From NCBI GenBank assembly GCA_020637805.1, contig JACKJU010000006.1, positions 62,001 to 126,000 of the forward strand: a stretch of 64,000 nucleotides of DNA. Direction: 5' to 3'. The position numbers and the translations under genes are program-made. The stretch comes from Nitratireductor sp. (GTDB taxonomy: Bacteria > Pseudomonadota > Alphaproteobacteria > Rhizobiales > Rhizobiaceae). The notes beneath the pieces are model-generated. The model saw nothing but the letters and a program-made list of their open reading frames with translations. It was not told where the DNA came from and did not search any database. Positions 51,924 through 61,447 of the stretch are shown here, one piece after another. How positions within the stretch are numbered: the stretch's first letter is position 1; the number at the start of each line of letters is the position of its first letter.

Positions 51924-52778
51924 TCACTTGCCTTGCCGCGAAAGAGCATCGGCAAGTTTTTTTTGTGCCGATCCCGGTTGGAGCGGTTTTTGCTGGCTTT
52001 CGTGCTGTTTCCATCCGGAAAGATTGACGATTTCGACACTAACGGGAAATTTCCCGTCTGTTTCGCGGCCATTCTCCAGGTCCATGACCGTTTTTTTCCA
52101 GACCTTTCGCTGAAGACCGGGATTGCGAGCCGCCAAGGTACTCGTCGCGGCGGTGTCGCGCAGGTCGCGAATGAGGCCTGAAACGTCCGCATATCGTACG
52201 GCCAATTCCTCATGGTCTGCTACCGGAAGCCGAAACCCCGTGCGCTGAAGAAGATCGCCAAACTGCCGGACTTCGGCGAAAGGATCGACCCTGGGTGCCG
52301 CTCCGCCGGATAGCTCCACTTCACTCGACAAGAGTGCATTGCGCAGTTGCCCGAGCGTCGCCGCACCAGGCAGGGCCGCCATGAAAAGGCCATCCGGTAC
52401 AAGGGCGCGGTTGATCTGTGCGAGGGCGCCCGGCAGATCGTTCATCCAGTGCAGGTCGAAGACGGAGATGATCAGATCCCGGCTTTCCGGCTCAAGTCCC
52501 AGATTGCCATGCCCGTTTTGTTGCGGCAGGGCGAGCGCTTCGGGCAGGCGGCCAACGTTTGCCAGCGAATGCAGTCTCTCGCATATCATGCCTGCAAACG
52601 GCCCATCGAAGAGGAGCGCCGGTCTCGTGAACTCCCGTTTCGTCACTTCGAGACGCTCGGCAATCTCCGAGGCTGCGTGAAGATGCAGAAAACCGGCGGA
52701 CTCCAGGCCGTTGCGCGCGCTGCGCCTTGCTGCCCGAGCGCGCCTGAGGGCGAGGAGTTTTGTGTCGAAGTTGTCCAT
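51924..52778 (-). CDS. SAM-dependent methyltransferase-like protein (NDUFAF5/BioC-like)
   Basis: 284 residues from ATG 52778 (MDNFDTKLLALRRARAARR). The fold is that of class I methyltransferases: DLIISVFDLHWMNDLPGALAQI is the post-motif region typical of the BioC/NDUFAF5 group, and GLFMAALPGAATL follows. The glycine-rich SAM motif near the N-terminus is weak, so activity is uncertain; the human relative hydroxylates an arginine in complex I. It is encoded before comF in opposite orientation. Its 3' end overlaps the flp terminator on the other strand. Confidence 0.8.
   Translation of the reverse strand: MDNFDTKLLALRRARAARRSARNGLESAGFLHLHAASEIAERLEVTKREFTRPALLFDGPFAGMICERLHSLANVGRLPEALALPQQNGHGNLGLEPESRDLIISVFDLHWMNDLPGALAQINRALVPDGLFMAALPGAATLGQLRNALLSSEVELSGGAAPRVDPFAEVRQFGDLLQRTGFRLPVADHEELAVRYADVSGLIRDLRDTAATSTLAARNPGLQRKVWKKTVMDLENGRETDGKFPVSVEIVNLSGWKQHESQQKPLQPGSAQKKLADALSRQGK
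51932..51964 (+). terminator. factor-independent terminator of flp, inside the facing gene
   Basis: CTTGCCG (51932-51938) pairs with CGGCAAG (51950-51956), followed by eight T residues (51957-51964). It begins 37 bp after the flp stop. It lies within the last codons of the convergent methyltransferase gene. Confidence 0.88.
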
Positions 52779-52938
52779 GCCACTCACATAATTCCACAGA
52801 CAGCGTGAGTACAGACGGTTGTTGCACGACGGACTCGCCATATGGTCCGTTTTCCGGTTTACTTGTGTCAACCCACAACAGCGGAGGCGGTTGATTTATG
52901 CTCCGCACCATCGGCATGCCTAGACGCGGCAAGAGTGG

Positions 52939-53760
52939 TTGAGCCAAGTGGGAATTTTCTCTGACGATATTCCGGATCGCCCGGACACGCTGGCGCGATG
53001 GTCAGGCCCCGTTCCCGGCCTTCTGCGCGCCATTCGCGATACGGTGATACCGCCGCTTTGTCTCCTGTGTGACGCCAGGGTGGGGGATCCCGGCGGTGTC
53101 TGCGCCTCATGCTGGTCAAGGCTGCATCATGTGTCAGAGCCGCGCTGTCCGGTGATGGGTACTCCCTTCAGCATCGACCCGGGCGCGGAACTTCTATCGG
53201 CAGAGGCCATCGCCGATCCGCCACCCTTCAGGCGGCTGCGGTTTCCGCTTCTCTACAATGACGCGGCAAGGCGGCTGGTTGCAGGCCTCAAATATGCCGA
53301 CCGTCTGGACCTTGCGCCATGGATGGCACGCTGGATGGCTGCCAGCGCCACGGAACTGACGCAGCAGTGCAGCGTGGTCGTGCCGGTGCCACTGCACAGG
53401 TCGCGCCTCGTTGCCCGGCGCTTCAACCAGTCTGCGGAACTTGCAAGGCATGTAGCCCGGGTGACAGGGCTTGAGCATGCGCCTTCTGCACTGGAGAGGG
53501 TACGCAAGACCCGCCAGCAGGTCGGTCTTGGCAGGGATGCACGCAGTCGCAATGTACAGGGCGCGTTCAGGGTGCCTTCGGAGAGGCGAATGCTGGTCAA
53601 GGGGCGCCAGGTTCTTTTGGTGGACGATGTCTACACCTCGGGTGCAACGGTCAAATCGGCGGTGCGGGCATTGAAGCGTGCGGGTGCCAGCGATGTCGAT
53701 GTGCTGTGTTTCGCCAGAGTTGAAACGGGTGAGCTCAAGGCCTTATATAGCGGCAATTGA
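52939..53760 (+). CDS. ComF family phosphoribosyltransferase-like protein
   Basis: About 273 residues. An N-terminal zinc-finger-like pair (CLLCDARVGDPGGVCASCW) precedes a type I phosphoribosyltransferase domain with the PRPP loop VLLVDDVYTSGATV. ComF proteins are linked to DNA uptake or single-strand DNA handling, though the reaction is unclear. There is no ATG start; TTG at 52939 or GTG at 52948 are both possible. It is divergent from the methyltransferase gene. Confidence 0.88.
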   Translation: MSQVGIFSDDIPDRPDTLARWSGPVPGLLRAIRDTVIPPLCLLCDARVGDPGGVCASCWSRLHHVSEPRCPVMGTPFSIDPGAELLSAEAIADPPPFRRLRFPLLYNDAARRLVAGLKYADRLDLAPWMARWMAASATELTQQCSVVVPVPLHRSRLVARRFNQSAELARHVARVTGLEHAPSALERVRKTRQQVGLGRDARSRNVQGAFRVPSERRMLVKGRQVLLVDDVYTSGATVKSAVRALKRAGASDVDVLCFARVETGELKALYSGN

Positions 53761-53832
53761 GCTTTTCAGCGGAAGTCGGTTTCGGCCAGCATTACTTCCG
53801 TAACTCCTGACTTCGACAAGGCGGAAACGGGC

Positions 53833-54090
53833 ATGGCAGAAGTTATCATCTATACCAGGAAGATGTGCGGATTCTGCACGGCGGCGAAAGGTCTGCTGCA
53901 CAAGAAGGGTGCTGCCTTTCGCGAGTTCGATGCGTCGCACGACCCCAACCTGAGACAGGAAATGATCCAGAAATCGGGCCGCACCACTTTCCCGCAGATA
54001 TTCATCGACGGGAAGCATGTCGGAGGCTGTGACGATCTTTTCGCACTCGAGCATGCCGGCAAGCTCGACCCCATGCTGAAAGGTGCCTGA
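53833..54090 (+). CDS. grxC: glutaredoxin 3
   Basis: An 85-residue dithiol glutaredoxin reducing disulfides with glutathione. The active site is CGFC (Cys12, Cys15) in place of the common CPYC. The glutathione-binding TTFPQIFIDGKHVGGCDDL is intact, including the cis-proline. It is followed after 1 bp by the nitrilase gene, an association frequent in alphaproteobacteria. Confidence 0.93.
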   Translation: MAEVIIYTRKMCGFCTAAKGLLHKKGAAFREFDASHDPNLRQEMIQKSGRTTFPQIFIDGKHVGGCDDLFALEHAGKLDPMLKGA

Positions 54091-54091
54091 G

Positions 54092-54934
54092 ATGGGTATG
54101 ATGCGCGTGGCATGTGTTCAGATGCGTTCGGGAACCAACGAAGCTGCCAATATTGCGGCTATGGAAAAGCTGGTGCGCGAGGCTGCGGGCGAGGGCGCTG
54201 TCTATGTCCAGACACCGGAGATGACCGGCATCATGGAGCGCGATCCCGCCAACCTGTTGAGCCAGATATCCGAAGACGAGGGAAACCCGGTCTTCGCAGC
54301 TGCGGCATCCCTTGCCAGGGAACTCGGCATCTGGCTGCATCTGGGTTCGACTGCCATCAAGCTGGGCGAACGCAAGGCAGCAAACCGCGGAGCGCTTTTT
54401 TCTCCACGCGGACAGCGCGTTGCCACCTATGACAAGATTCACATGTTCGACGTCGATCTGGACGGCGGCGAATCCTATCGCGAGTCCAACCGGTATGAAC
54501 CGGGCGGCCAGTCTGTCGTCGTCGATACCGGCGCGTTCAAGCTTGGCATGGCCGTTTGCTATGACGTCCGCTTCCCCAGGATTTTCCGCAAGCAGGCCCA
54601 GTGTGGTGCCCAGATACTCACATTGCCGGCAGCCTTTACGCGCCCGACAGGAAAGGCGCACTGGAAAACCTTGCTGACTGCCCGGGCGATCGAAAACGGC
54701 GCCTTCGTGATCGCGGCGGCACAAGGCGGCGAACACGAGGACGGGCGAGCGACCTGGGGGCACTCGATTATCATTGGTCCATGGGGAGAAATCGTAGGTG
54801 AGCTGGAGCATGACGAGCCGGGAATACTGGTTCGCGATATCGATCTCCAGGAAGCCGGCGATGCGCGCGCGAAGATCCCGGCACTTGCCAATGAAAGGGA
54901 TTTCACCATATCTGAGATCGGTACTGCCGTTTAG
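54092..54934 (+). CDS. carbon-nitrogen hydrolase (Nit-type, probable deaminated-glutathione amidase)
   Basis: A 280-residue nitrilase-superfamily amidase. The catalytic triad is Glu43, Lys115 and Cys156 (AVCYDVRFP). The Nit1-like features KIHMFDVD and the position next to grxC suggest repair of deaminated glutathione. ATG 54092 is used; a GTG at 54083 and ATGs at 54098 and 54101 are also in frame. Other amide substrates are not excluded. Confidence 0.88.
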   Translation: MGMMRVACVQMRSGTNEAANIAAMEKLVREAAGEGAVYVQTPEMTGIMERDPANLLSQISEDEGNPVFAAAASLARELGIWLHLGSTAIKLGERKAANRGALFSPRGQRVATYDKIHMFDVDLDGGESYRESNRYEPGGQSVVVDTGAFKLGMAVCYDVRFPRIFRKQAQCGAQILTLPAAFTRPTGKAHWKTLLTARAIENGAFVIAAAQGGEHEDGRATWGHSIIIGPWGEIVGELEHDEPGILVRDIDLQEAGDARAKIPALANERDFTISEIGTAV

Positions 54935-54997
54935 CAGACGCCTTTTAAGGCGGTTGCAGCAGGCGGGCACAGCGAGTTGGCGTAACCCGAATTGTGA

Positions 54998-55507
54998 ATG
55001 CAGATGATCAAGTTCACGCTTGAATGCAGCAATGACCACGTTTTCGAAAGCTGGTTCTCATCCTCGGCCGAGTATGACCGGTTGGCGGGGGAGGGTTATC
55101 TGTCGTGCCCGCATTGCGGAGACGCATCTGTCACGAAATCCCTGATGGCGCCAAATGTACGCAGCACGAAGGGCCGGGAGACGGGCAGCGTCGAGGTTGC
55201 AGAAGTAAATTCGGAGCCTTCCGGCATGCCCGCCGCGGCTGATCAGTCACCGGTCGCCGCATTGCCTGCCCTTCCGCCCCAGGCACGCCAGGAATTCGTT
55301 CGCCAGCTTCGTGAACTGAAGAAGCATGTCATTGCAAATTCCGAGAACGTTGGCAGCCGGTTTGCCGAAGAAGCGCGCGCCATTCACTATGGCGAAAAGG
55401 AAGCGCGCGGAATATTCGGCAGCGCCAAGCCCGAAGAAGCCATCGAAATGATCGAAGAGGGGATCGAGTTCCTGCCGCTACCCGATCTTCCGGAAGAAAA
55501 GAACTGA
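54998..55507 (+). CDS. DUF1178 family protein
   Basis: 169 residues. The N-terminus has a zinc-ribbon-like half (CPHCG at 38-42, with Cys10 and His14 nearby: ECSNDHVFESWF). A variable proline/alanine stretch follows, then a helical C-terminus (EFVRQLRELKKHVIANSENVGSRFAEEARAIHYGE). The function is unknown. It commonly follows the nitrilase gene in Rhizobiales. Confidence 0.9.
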   Translation: MQMIKFTLECSNDHVFESWFSSSAEYDRLAGEGYLSCPHCGDASVTKSLMAPNVRSTKGRETGSVEVAEVNSEPSGMPAAADQSPVAALPALPPQARQEFVRQLRELKKHVIANSENVGSRFAEEARAIHYGEKEARGIFGSAKPEEAIEMIEEGIEFLPLPDLPEEKN

Positions 55508-55538
55508 CTTCCTGCAGACCGATGATCTGGCCTAGCCG

Positions 55539-56297
55539 TTACTGTGGCCGGCTTGCGAGCAGCATGTAGTTTACATCCATGTCCCGCGACTTGTTCCAGC
55601 TGTCTGAGAGCGGATTGTAGAACACGCCGGTGCGGTCAATTACCTGCATGCCGGCATGGTTCAATGGCGCCTCGATTTCTTCCGGTTTCACCAGTTTTTC
55701 GTATTGGTGCGTTCCCCTGGGGAGCCAGCGAAGCACGTTTTCGGCCATGAAGATCGCAAGAGCCTGGGCCTTGAAGGTCCGGTTGATCGTGGCAATGAAC
55801 ATCAGACCGCCGGGCTTGACCATTTCAGCGCAGGTTTCGATGAAGAAAGGTACGTCCGAGACGTGCTCGACCACTTCCATGTTCAACACGATGTCGAACT
55901 TTTCTCCGGCAGCATTGAGTTCCTCTGCCGTCACCGCACGGTAGTCGACTTCGACGCCGGATTGCTCGGCATGGGTACTGGCGATGCCGATATTGGTTGC
56001 CGATGCATCCGCACCAACGACGGTGGCGCCCATGCGTGCCATCGGTTCGGAAAGCAGGCCTCCGCCGCAACCGATGTCCAGCACGCGAAGTCCCGCAAGT
56101 GCCTTGGGATCGCGATGATCGCGGCCAAAATGGCTGCAAACCGCCTCCTTGATGTAGGTTAGCCGGACAGGATTGAACTTGTGCAGCGGGCGGAACTTGC
56201 CCGTTGGGCTCCACCATTCGGCGGCCATGGCGGAAAAACGGTCTACCTCTGCCTGGTCAATCGTGGTCTGGGCGGTCTTTTCGTTTGCGGCGCTCAT
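55539..56297 (-). CDS. ubiG: ubiquinone biosynthesis O-methyltransferase UbiG
   Basis: A 252-residue SAM-dependent enzyme performing both O-methylation steps of ubiquinone synthesis. Motif I VLDIGCGGGLLSEP lies near 73-86. The N-terminal FSAMAAEWWSPTGKFRPLHKFNPVR and the membrane-binding segment VLRWLPRGTHQYEKLVKPEE are specific to UbiG. It faces lysC across a 265-bp divergent spacer and converges on the DUF1178 gene. Confidence 0.95.
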   Translation of the reverse strand: MSAANEKTAQTTIDQAEVDRFSAMAAEWWSPTGKFRPLHKFNPVRLTYIKEAVCSHFGRDHRDPKALAGLRVLDIGCGGGLLSEPMARMGATVVGADASATNIGIASTHAEQSGVEVDYRAVTAEELNAAGEKFDIVLNMEVVEHVSDVPFFIETCAEMVKPGGLMFIATINRTFKAQALAIFMAENVLRWLPRGTHQYEKLVKPEEIEAPLNHAGMQVIDRTGVFYNPLSDSWNKSRDMDVNYMLLASRPQ

Positions 56298-56562
56298 CGT
56301 ACATTCCGGTCCAACAGTTTACTCACCCGCAACCATGTCGGTCCAGGGAGGCGTCATGTCAAGCGCGCCGCCGTCGCAGCGGGGCGTGCGAGGCCTTGTC
56401 TATTGCGACATCGGGACATGCTTGCATGCAGGGCGCTAATTCAGTATGGAAAGCGCGCTCGCTCCAGGAGGTGGCCGACAGGACCGTCCGGAGCGATTTT
56501 GTTTGACCATCCCGGGGCCCGTTCGGTTCCGGTAATGCATCTGCAAACGGACCTGGACGATC

Positions 56563-57840
56563 ATGGCGCGCATCGTGCTGAAATTCGGCGGCACCTCGGT
56601 GGCCGATCTGGAGCGCATCCACAATGTTGCAAAGCATGTGAAGCGCGAACACGACGCGGGACACCAGGTGGCCGTTGTCGTCTCCGCCATGGCAGGAAAG
56701 ACCAATGAACTGGTCAACTGGGTGCAAACCATGCCCAAGGTTGCGGGTTCGGGCGGATCGTTCTTCGATGCACGTGAATATGACTCGATCGTTGCATCGG
56801 GTGAGCAGGTAACCAGTGGGCTTCTGGCGATTGCCTTGCAGTCGATGGGTGTCGATGCCCGTTCCTGGCTTGGGTGGCAGATACCGGTCAAGACGAACAA
56901 TGCACATGGTGCTGCCCGGATCGAGGACATTGACGGGACCGAGATCATCAAGCGCATGGGCAACGGCCAGGTTGCCGTGGTAGCCGGGTTCCAGGGGATC
57001 GGTCCCGACAAGCGTATCTCGACACTTGGCCGTGGCGGCTCCGATACTTCGGCTGTGGCGCTTGCCGCTGCGCTGCATGCAGACAGGTGCGACATCTACA
57101 CGGATGTTGACGGCGTCTACACCACCGACCCCAGAATAGAGCCAAAGGCATGCCGGCTTGACCGCATTTCATTCGAGGAAATGCTCGAGATGGCCTCGCT
57201 TGGCGCCAAGGTGCTCCAGGTTCGCTCCGTCGAGCTTGCCATGGTACACGGGGTAAAGACTTTCGTGCGTTCCAGCTTCGACAATCCCGAGGAGATCGAT
57301 TCCTCGCCGGATGCCAGGCCAGTGGGAACGCTGATTTGCGACGAGGATGATATCGTGGAAAAGCAGGTAGTGACCGGCATTGCATATGCCCGCGACGAAT
57401 CGCAGATTTCGCTGAGGCGCGTACCCGACAAGCCGGGCGTTTCGGCTTCGATCTTCGGGCCGCTGGCAGAGGAATATGTCAATGTCGACATGATCGTGCA
57501 GAGCGTTTCCGAGGACGGTTCGCGCACCGACATGACGTTCACCGTTCCCGACGCTGATCTTGCCAAGGCCATCAAGGTGCTTGAGGCCAATCGCGAAAAG
57601 ATCGGCTACGAGATCATGCAAAGCGACAAGGGTCTCGTGAAGGTCTCCGTCATCGGTATCGGCATGCGCAGCCATGCGGGTGTTGCGGCCACGGCGTTCA
57701 ACGCGCTGGCCGAAAAGGGGATCAACATCAGGGCGATCACCACTTCCGAGATCAAGTTTTCGGTCCTGCTCGATTCCGAGTATACCGAACTGGCGGTTCG
57801 CACACTGCATTCGGTCTATGGATTGGACAAGGTCGCCTAG
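56563..57840 (+). CDS. lysC: aspartate kinase
   Basis: A 425-residue monofunctional aspartokinase, the first step to lysine, threonine and methionine. The kinase domain begins with KFGGTSVAD (residues 5-13) and includes GRGGSDTSAVALAAAL. Two ACT domains (about 265-425) sense amino acid end products. It is read alone or with ptsP downstream. Confidence 0.96.
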   Translation: MARIVLKFGGTSVADLERIHNVAKHVKREHDAGHQVAVVVSAMAGKTNELVNWVQTMPKVAGSGGSFFDAREYDSIVASGEQVTSGLLAIALQSMGVDARSWLGWQIPVKTNNAHGAARIEDIDGTEIIKRMGNGQVAVVAGFQGIGPDKRISTLGRGGSDTSAVALAAALHADRCDIYTDVDGVYTTDPRIEPKACRLDRISFEEMLEMASLGAKVLQVRSVELAMVHGVKTFVRSSFDNPEEIDSSPDARPVGTLICDEDDIVEKQVVTGIAYARDESQISLRRVPDKPGVSASIFGPLAEEYVNVDMIVQSVSEDGSRTDMTFTVPDADLAKAIKVLEANREKIGYEIMQSDKGLVKVSVIGIGMRSHAGVAATAFNALAEKGINIRAITTSEIKFSVLLDSEYTELAVRTLHSVYGLDKVA

Positions 57841-58027
57841 AGGCGACCGGAGCTGGACCGCTGCCGGTTTTCCCGCGGCAATTCAATCGGGGAAGTGCAA
57901 GGCGTTTGGCATTGTGCTATTGGGAAATGGGGTCACGCTGCGGCCAGCCCGGTCGCTATAACCTCTTTGAATTCCGGACGGCAAACAGCGGGCGGGCGCA
58001 TTTTTCCGCCGCAGGGAGCAGTAAATC

Positions 58028-60295
58028 GTGAACATGCCGACTTCAGGCCCGCGCGTTCTGTTGAAGCGGCTGCGCGAAGTGATGGCGGAATCGCTTGGTG
58101 CGCAGGACCGGCTGGACAAGATCGTGCGCCACATTGCGGCAAATATGGTTGCCGAGGTTTGCTCGGTCTATGTTCTGCGTTCCGATGGTGTGCTCGAACT
58201 CTTCGCCACCGAGGGCCTCAATCCCGGTTCGGTGCACGAGGCCTCGCTGAAGATAGGCCAGGGCCTTGTTGGTACCATCGCCTCGACGGCACGGCCGCTC
58301 AACCTTTCCGATGCACAGCACCATCCGGCCTTTGCCTATCTGCCGGAAACGGGCGAGGAGATCTACAACTCCTTCCTGGGTGTGCCGATCCTTCGTGCGG
58401 GCCGTCCGCTGGGTGTTCTGGTGGTGCAGAACCAGGCGCAGCGCAACTACCGCGACGACGAGGTGGAGGCGCTCGAAACGACCGCGATGGTTCTGGCGGA
58501 ACTGATCGCCGCCGGACAGCTTGAAGGCCTCGACAAGAAAGGCGCCGGGCTTGACCTGTCGCGCCCGCAGCGCCTTGAGGGCGTGGCGCTGGCCGACGGT
58601 ATCGGCCTTGGTTACGTGGTGTTGCACGAGCCGCGCGTTCTGGTCACCAACCTGTTCAACGAGAACGCCGAATTCGAGACGCGGCGCCTTCACGAATCAC
58701 TCGGCAAGTTGCGGATCTCGATCGACGACATGCTCGAACGTCCTGATGTTGCCCGCGACGGTGAACATCGCGAGGTTCTCGAGACCTATCGCATGTTTGC
58801 CAATGACCGCGGCTGGGTCCGGCGTATGGAGGAGCAGATCGTCAACGGCCTGACAGCCGAGGCGGCGGTCGAGAAGGTACAAAGCGACAACCGCGCGCGC
58901 ATGATGCGCCAGTCCGATCCCTACCTGCGCGAGCGGCTTCACGATTTTGACGATCTGGCATACCGCCTGTTGCGCGAACTCGTGGGCAAGCCTCACGGCC
59001 CCCTGAAGGAGAAGTCCACCCGCGACTACATCGTCGTGGCGCGCAACATGGGCGCGGCCGAACTTCTCGACTACAACGGCCCGCAGCTTCGCGGTCTTGT
59101 TCTGGAAGAGGGCGCTCCGACGAGCCATGTTGTGATCGTGGCAAGAGCGCTCGGCATTCCGGTTGTCGGCCAGGTCCAGAACGTCCTGTCGCTCGCCGAT
59201 ACCGACAATGCGATCATCGCCGACGGCCTTGACGGCGAAGTCTATGTCCGGCCGACAGAGGAAATTCAGTCTGCCTACAGCGAAAAGGTCCGCTTCAGGG
59301 CCAAGCGCCAGGAGATCTACGACAAGCTGCGCGATGAGCCTGCAGTCTCGAAGGATGGTGTCGCGGTAAACCTGTTGATGAATGCTGGCCTGCTGATGGA
59401 CCTGCCAAATCTGGAGCGCTCCGGAGCCAAGGGGATCGGCCTGTTCAGAACAGAGCTGCAATTCATGGTCGCTTCTCACATGCCGCGCCCGAACGAGCAG
59501 GAGAATCTCTACTCTGCGGTTCTGGAAGCGGCCGGCAGTCTTCCGGTCACCTTCCGCACACTGGATATCGGCGGCGACAAGGTGCTGCCCTACATGCGTC
59601 ACGAGCAGGAGGAAAACCCTGCGCTCGGATGGCGGGCCGTGCGTCTTTCCCTCGACCGGCCGGGCCTCTTGCGCCCGCAGATACGCGCCCTTCTGAAGGC
59701 GGCCGCCAACCGTGAACTGCGGGTAATGATCCCGATGGTATCGGAGACCCGCGAAATAACGGCGGTACGCAAGCTGATCAATCGCGAGGTCGAGCTTCTG
59801 ACGCGGTTTGGGCATTCGGTACCGCGACGTCTTGCAGTGGGCGCGATGATCGAGGTGCCGTCGCTTCTCTTCCAGCTGGATGAACTCATGCAGGCCGTGG
59901 ACTTTGTCTCGGTAGGATCGAATGACCTGTTCCAGTTCATGTTCGCCTCGGATCGCGGCAATCCGCGGATCGCGAAGCGGTTCGATCCGATGAGCAGGCC
60001 GTTCCTGCGGGCGCTTCGCCGGATCGTCGATGCCGCAGCGCGGTTCGATACGCCGCTCACCCTTTGCGGAGAAATAGCCGGGAAGCCAATTTCCGCGCTC
60101 GCGCTTCTCGGTATCGGCTTTCGCTCGATCTCGATGTCTGCGGTCTATATAGGGCCGGTCAAGGCGATGCTGATCGAGACGGATATTGCAAGGCTGGAGC
60201 AGGCGCTTCTGCCGGAACTGGACAAGCCTTCAGGCGGGCAGACCATGCGCGAATTCCTGACCGACTATGCCGCCCAGAACGGTATTCCGTACTAG
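58028..60295 (+). CDS. ptsP: phosphoenolpyruvate-protein phosphotransferase PtsP (EI-Ntr)
   Basis: A 755-residue enzyme I of the nitrogen phosphotransferase system. A GAF domain (about 20-165) replaces simple EI architecture. The phospho-accepting His367 is in GAPTSHVVIVARA, followed by the PEP-binding barrel with GLFRTE, RTLDIGGDK and the catalytic Cys in TLCGEIAG. It passes phosphate to NPr and EIIA-Ntr, which regulate potassium, nitrogen and carbon metabolism. GTG 58028 is the likely start after GGGAG; ATG 58034 is possible. Confidence 0.95.
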   Translation: MNMPTSGPRVLLKRLREVMAESLGAQDRLDKIVRHIAANMVAEVCSVYVLRSDGVLELFATEGLNPGSVHEASLKIGQGLVGTIASTARPLNLSDAQHHPAFAYLPETGEEIYNSFLGVPILRAGRPLGVLVVQNQAQRNYRDDEVEALETTAMVLAELIAAGQLEGLDKKGAGLDLSRPQRLEGVALADGIGLGYVVLHEPRVLVTNLFNENAEFETRRLHESLGKLRISIDDMLERPDVARDGEHREVLETYRMFANDRGWVRRMEEQIVNGLTAEAAVEKVQSDNRARMMRQSDPYLRERLHDFDDLAYRLLRELVGKPHGPLKEKSTRDYIVVARNMGAAELLDYNGPQLRGLVLEEGAPTSHVVIVARALGIPVVGQVQNVLSLADTDNAIIADGLDGEVYVRPTEEIQSAYSEKVRFRAKRQEIYDKLRDEPAVSKDGVAVNLLMNAGLLMDLPNLERSGAKGIGLFRTELQFMVASHMPRPNEQENLYSAVLEAAGSLPVTFRTLDIGGDKVLPYMRHEQEENPALGWRAVRLSLDRPGLLRPQIRALLKAAANRELRVMIPMVSETREITAVRKLINREVELLTRFGHSVPRRLAVGAMIEVPSLLFQLDELMQAVDFVSVGSNDLFQFMFASDRGNPRIAKRFDPMSRPFLRALRRIVDAAARFDTPLTLCGEIAGKPISALALLGIGFRSISMSAVYIGPVKAMLIETDIARLEQALLPELDKPSGGQTMREFLTDYAAQNGIPY

Positions 60296-60370
60296 CCAGG
60301 CATCGACGTCACGCTTCTTGTTTGACGGCAGTTTCCGTCCAAGCCTCCGTTTTCCCTGAAATGGAATCTC

Positions 60371-61444
60371 ATGCTCGACCACGCCAAACTCAGACAACTG
60401 ACCAACCGGCACAAATCCATCGAGGAAAAGATGGCCGCAAATCCGGATCCGGAGACCTATGTGAAGCTGGCCTCGGAATATTCCGAACTTGAGCCGGTGG
60501 TTGCAAAGATCCGCGAGTTGCAGGAAGTCCAGAATGGCCTGGCAGGGCTGGACGAACTTCTGGCCGATTCATCGACCGACAAGGAAATGCGTGAGCTGGC
60601 GGAGCTCGAATATCCCGATCTTGAAGAAAAGGTCGAGGAATTGTCGAACGAGATCCGGCTCCTGCTCCTGCCAAGGGACGAAGCGGACGAAAAGAGCGCC
60701 GTGCTCGAGATACGGGCTGGTACGGGCGGGTCGGAGGCCGCGCTTTTTGCCGGCGATCTGTTCCGCATGTACGAGCGCTATGCCGCGTCCAAGGGCTGGA
60801 AGGTGGAAGTGCTCTCAGCCAGCGAGGGTGAGGTTGGCGGCTACAAGGAGATCATTGCCTCTGTCACCGGAAAGGGCGTGTTTGCCCGGCTGAAATTCGA
60901 ATCCGGTGTTCACCGCGTTCAGCGCGTGCCGGAAACCGAAGGTGGCGGACGCATTCACACTTCTGCCGCCACTGTCGCGGTTCTGCCAGAGGCCGAGGAC
61001 ATTGATGTCGAAATCCGCAACGAGGATATTCGCATCGATACCATGCGTGCTTCCGGTGCTGGCGGCCAGCACGTCAACACCACCGACTCGGCTGTGCGCA
61101 TCACCCACTTACCCACGGGCATCGTCGTCACTTCTTCGGAGAAATCGCAGCACCAGAACCGCGCCAATGCCATGAAGACGCTCAGGGCGCGGCTCTATGA
61201 CATGGAACGCCAGAAGGCGGACAAGGAGCGCGCGGATTCACGCAAGGGTCAGGTTGGATCCGGCGACAGGTCAGAGCGCATAAGGACATACAATTTCCCG
61301 CAGGGCAGGGTAACGGATCATCGGATAAATCTTACCTTGTACAAGCTGGACCGGATCATTCTTGGAGAGGGACTGGACGAGATCATCGATGGTCTTGTCA
61401 CTGACCACCAGACGAACCTGCTTGCAGCTGAAGAGGAAGCCTGA
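60371..61444 (+). CDS. prfA: peptide chain release factor 1
   Basis: A 357-residue class I release factor. The tripeptide stop-codon reader is PET at 187-189 (RF1-type PxT), and the hydrolytic GGQ is at 231-233. It recognises UAA and UAG. It is followed after 3 bp by prmC, whose product methylates the GGQ glutamine. Confidence 0.98.
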   Translation: MLDHAKLRQLTNRHKSIEEKMAANPDPETYVKLASEYSELEPVVAKIRELQEVQNGLAGLDELLADSSTDKEMRELAELEYPDLEEKVEELSNEIRLLLLPRDEADEKSAVLEIRAGTGGSEAALFAGDLFRMYERYAASKGWKVEVLSASEGEVGGYKEIIASVTGKGVFARLKFESGVHRVQRVPETEGGGRIHTSAATVAVLPEAEDIDVEIRNEDIRIDTMRASGAGGQHVNTTDSAVRITHLPTGIVVTSSEKSQHQNRANAMKTLRARLYDMERQKADKERADSRKGQVGSGDRSERIRTYNFPQGRVTDHRINLTLYKLDRIILGEGLDEIIDGLVTDHQTNLLAAEEEA

Positions 61445-61447
61445 CGT

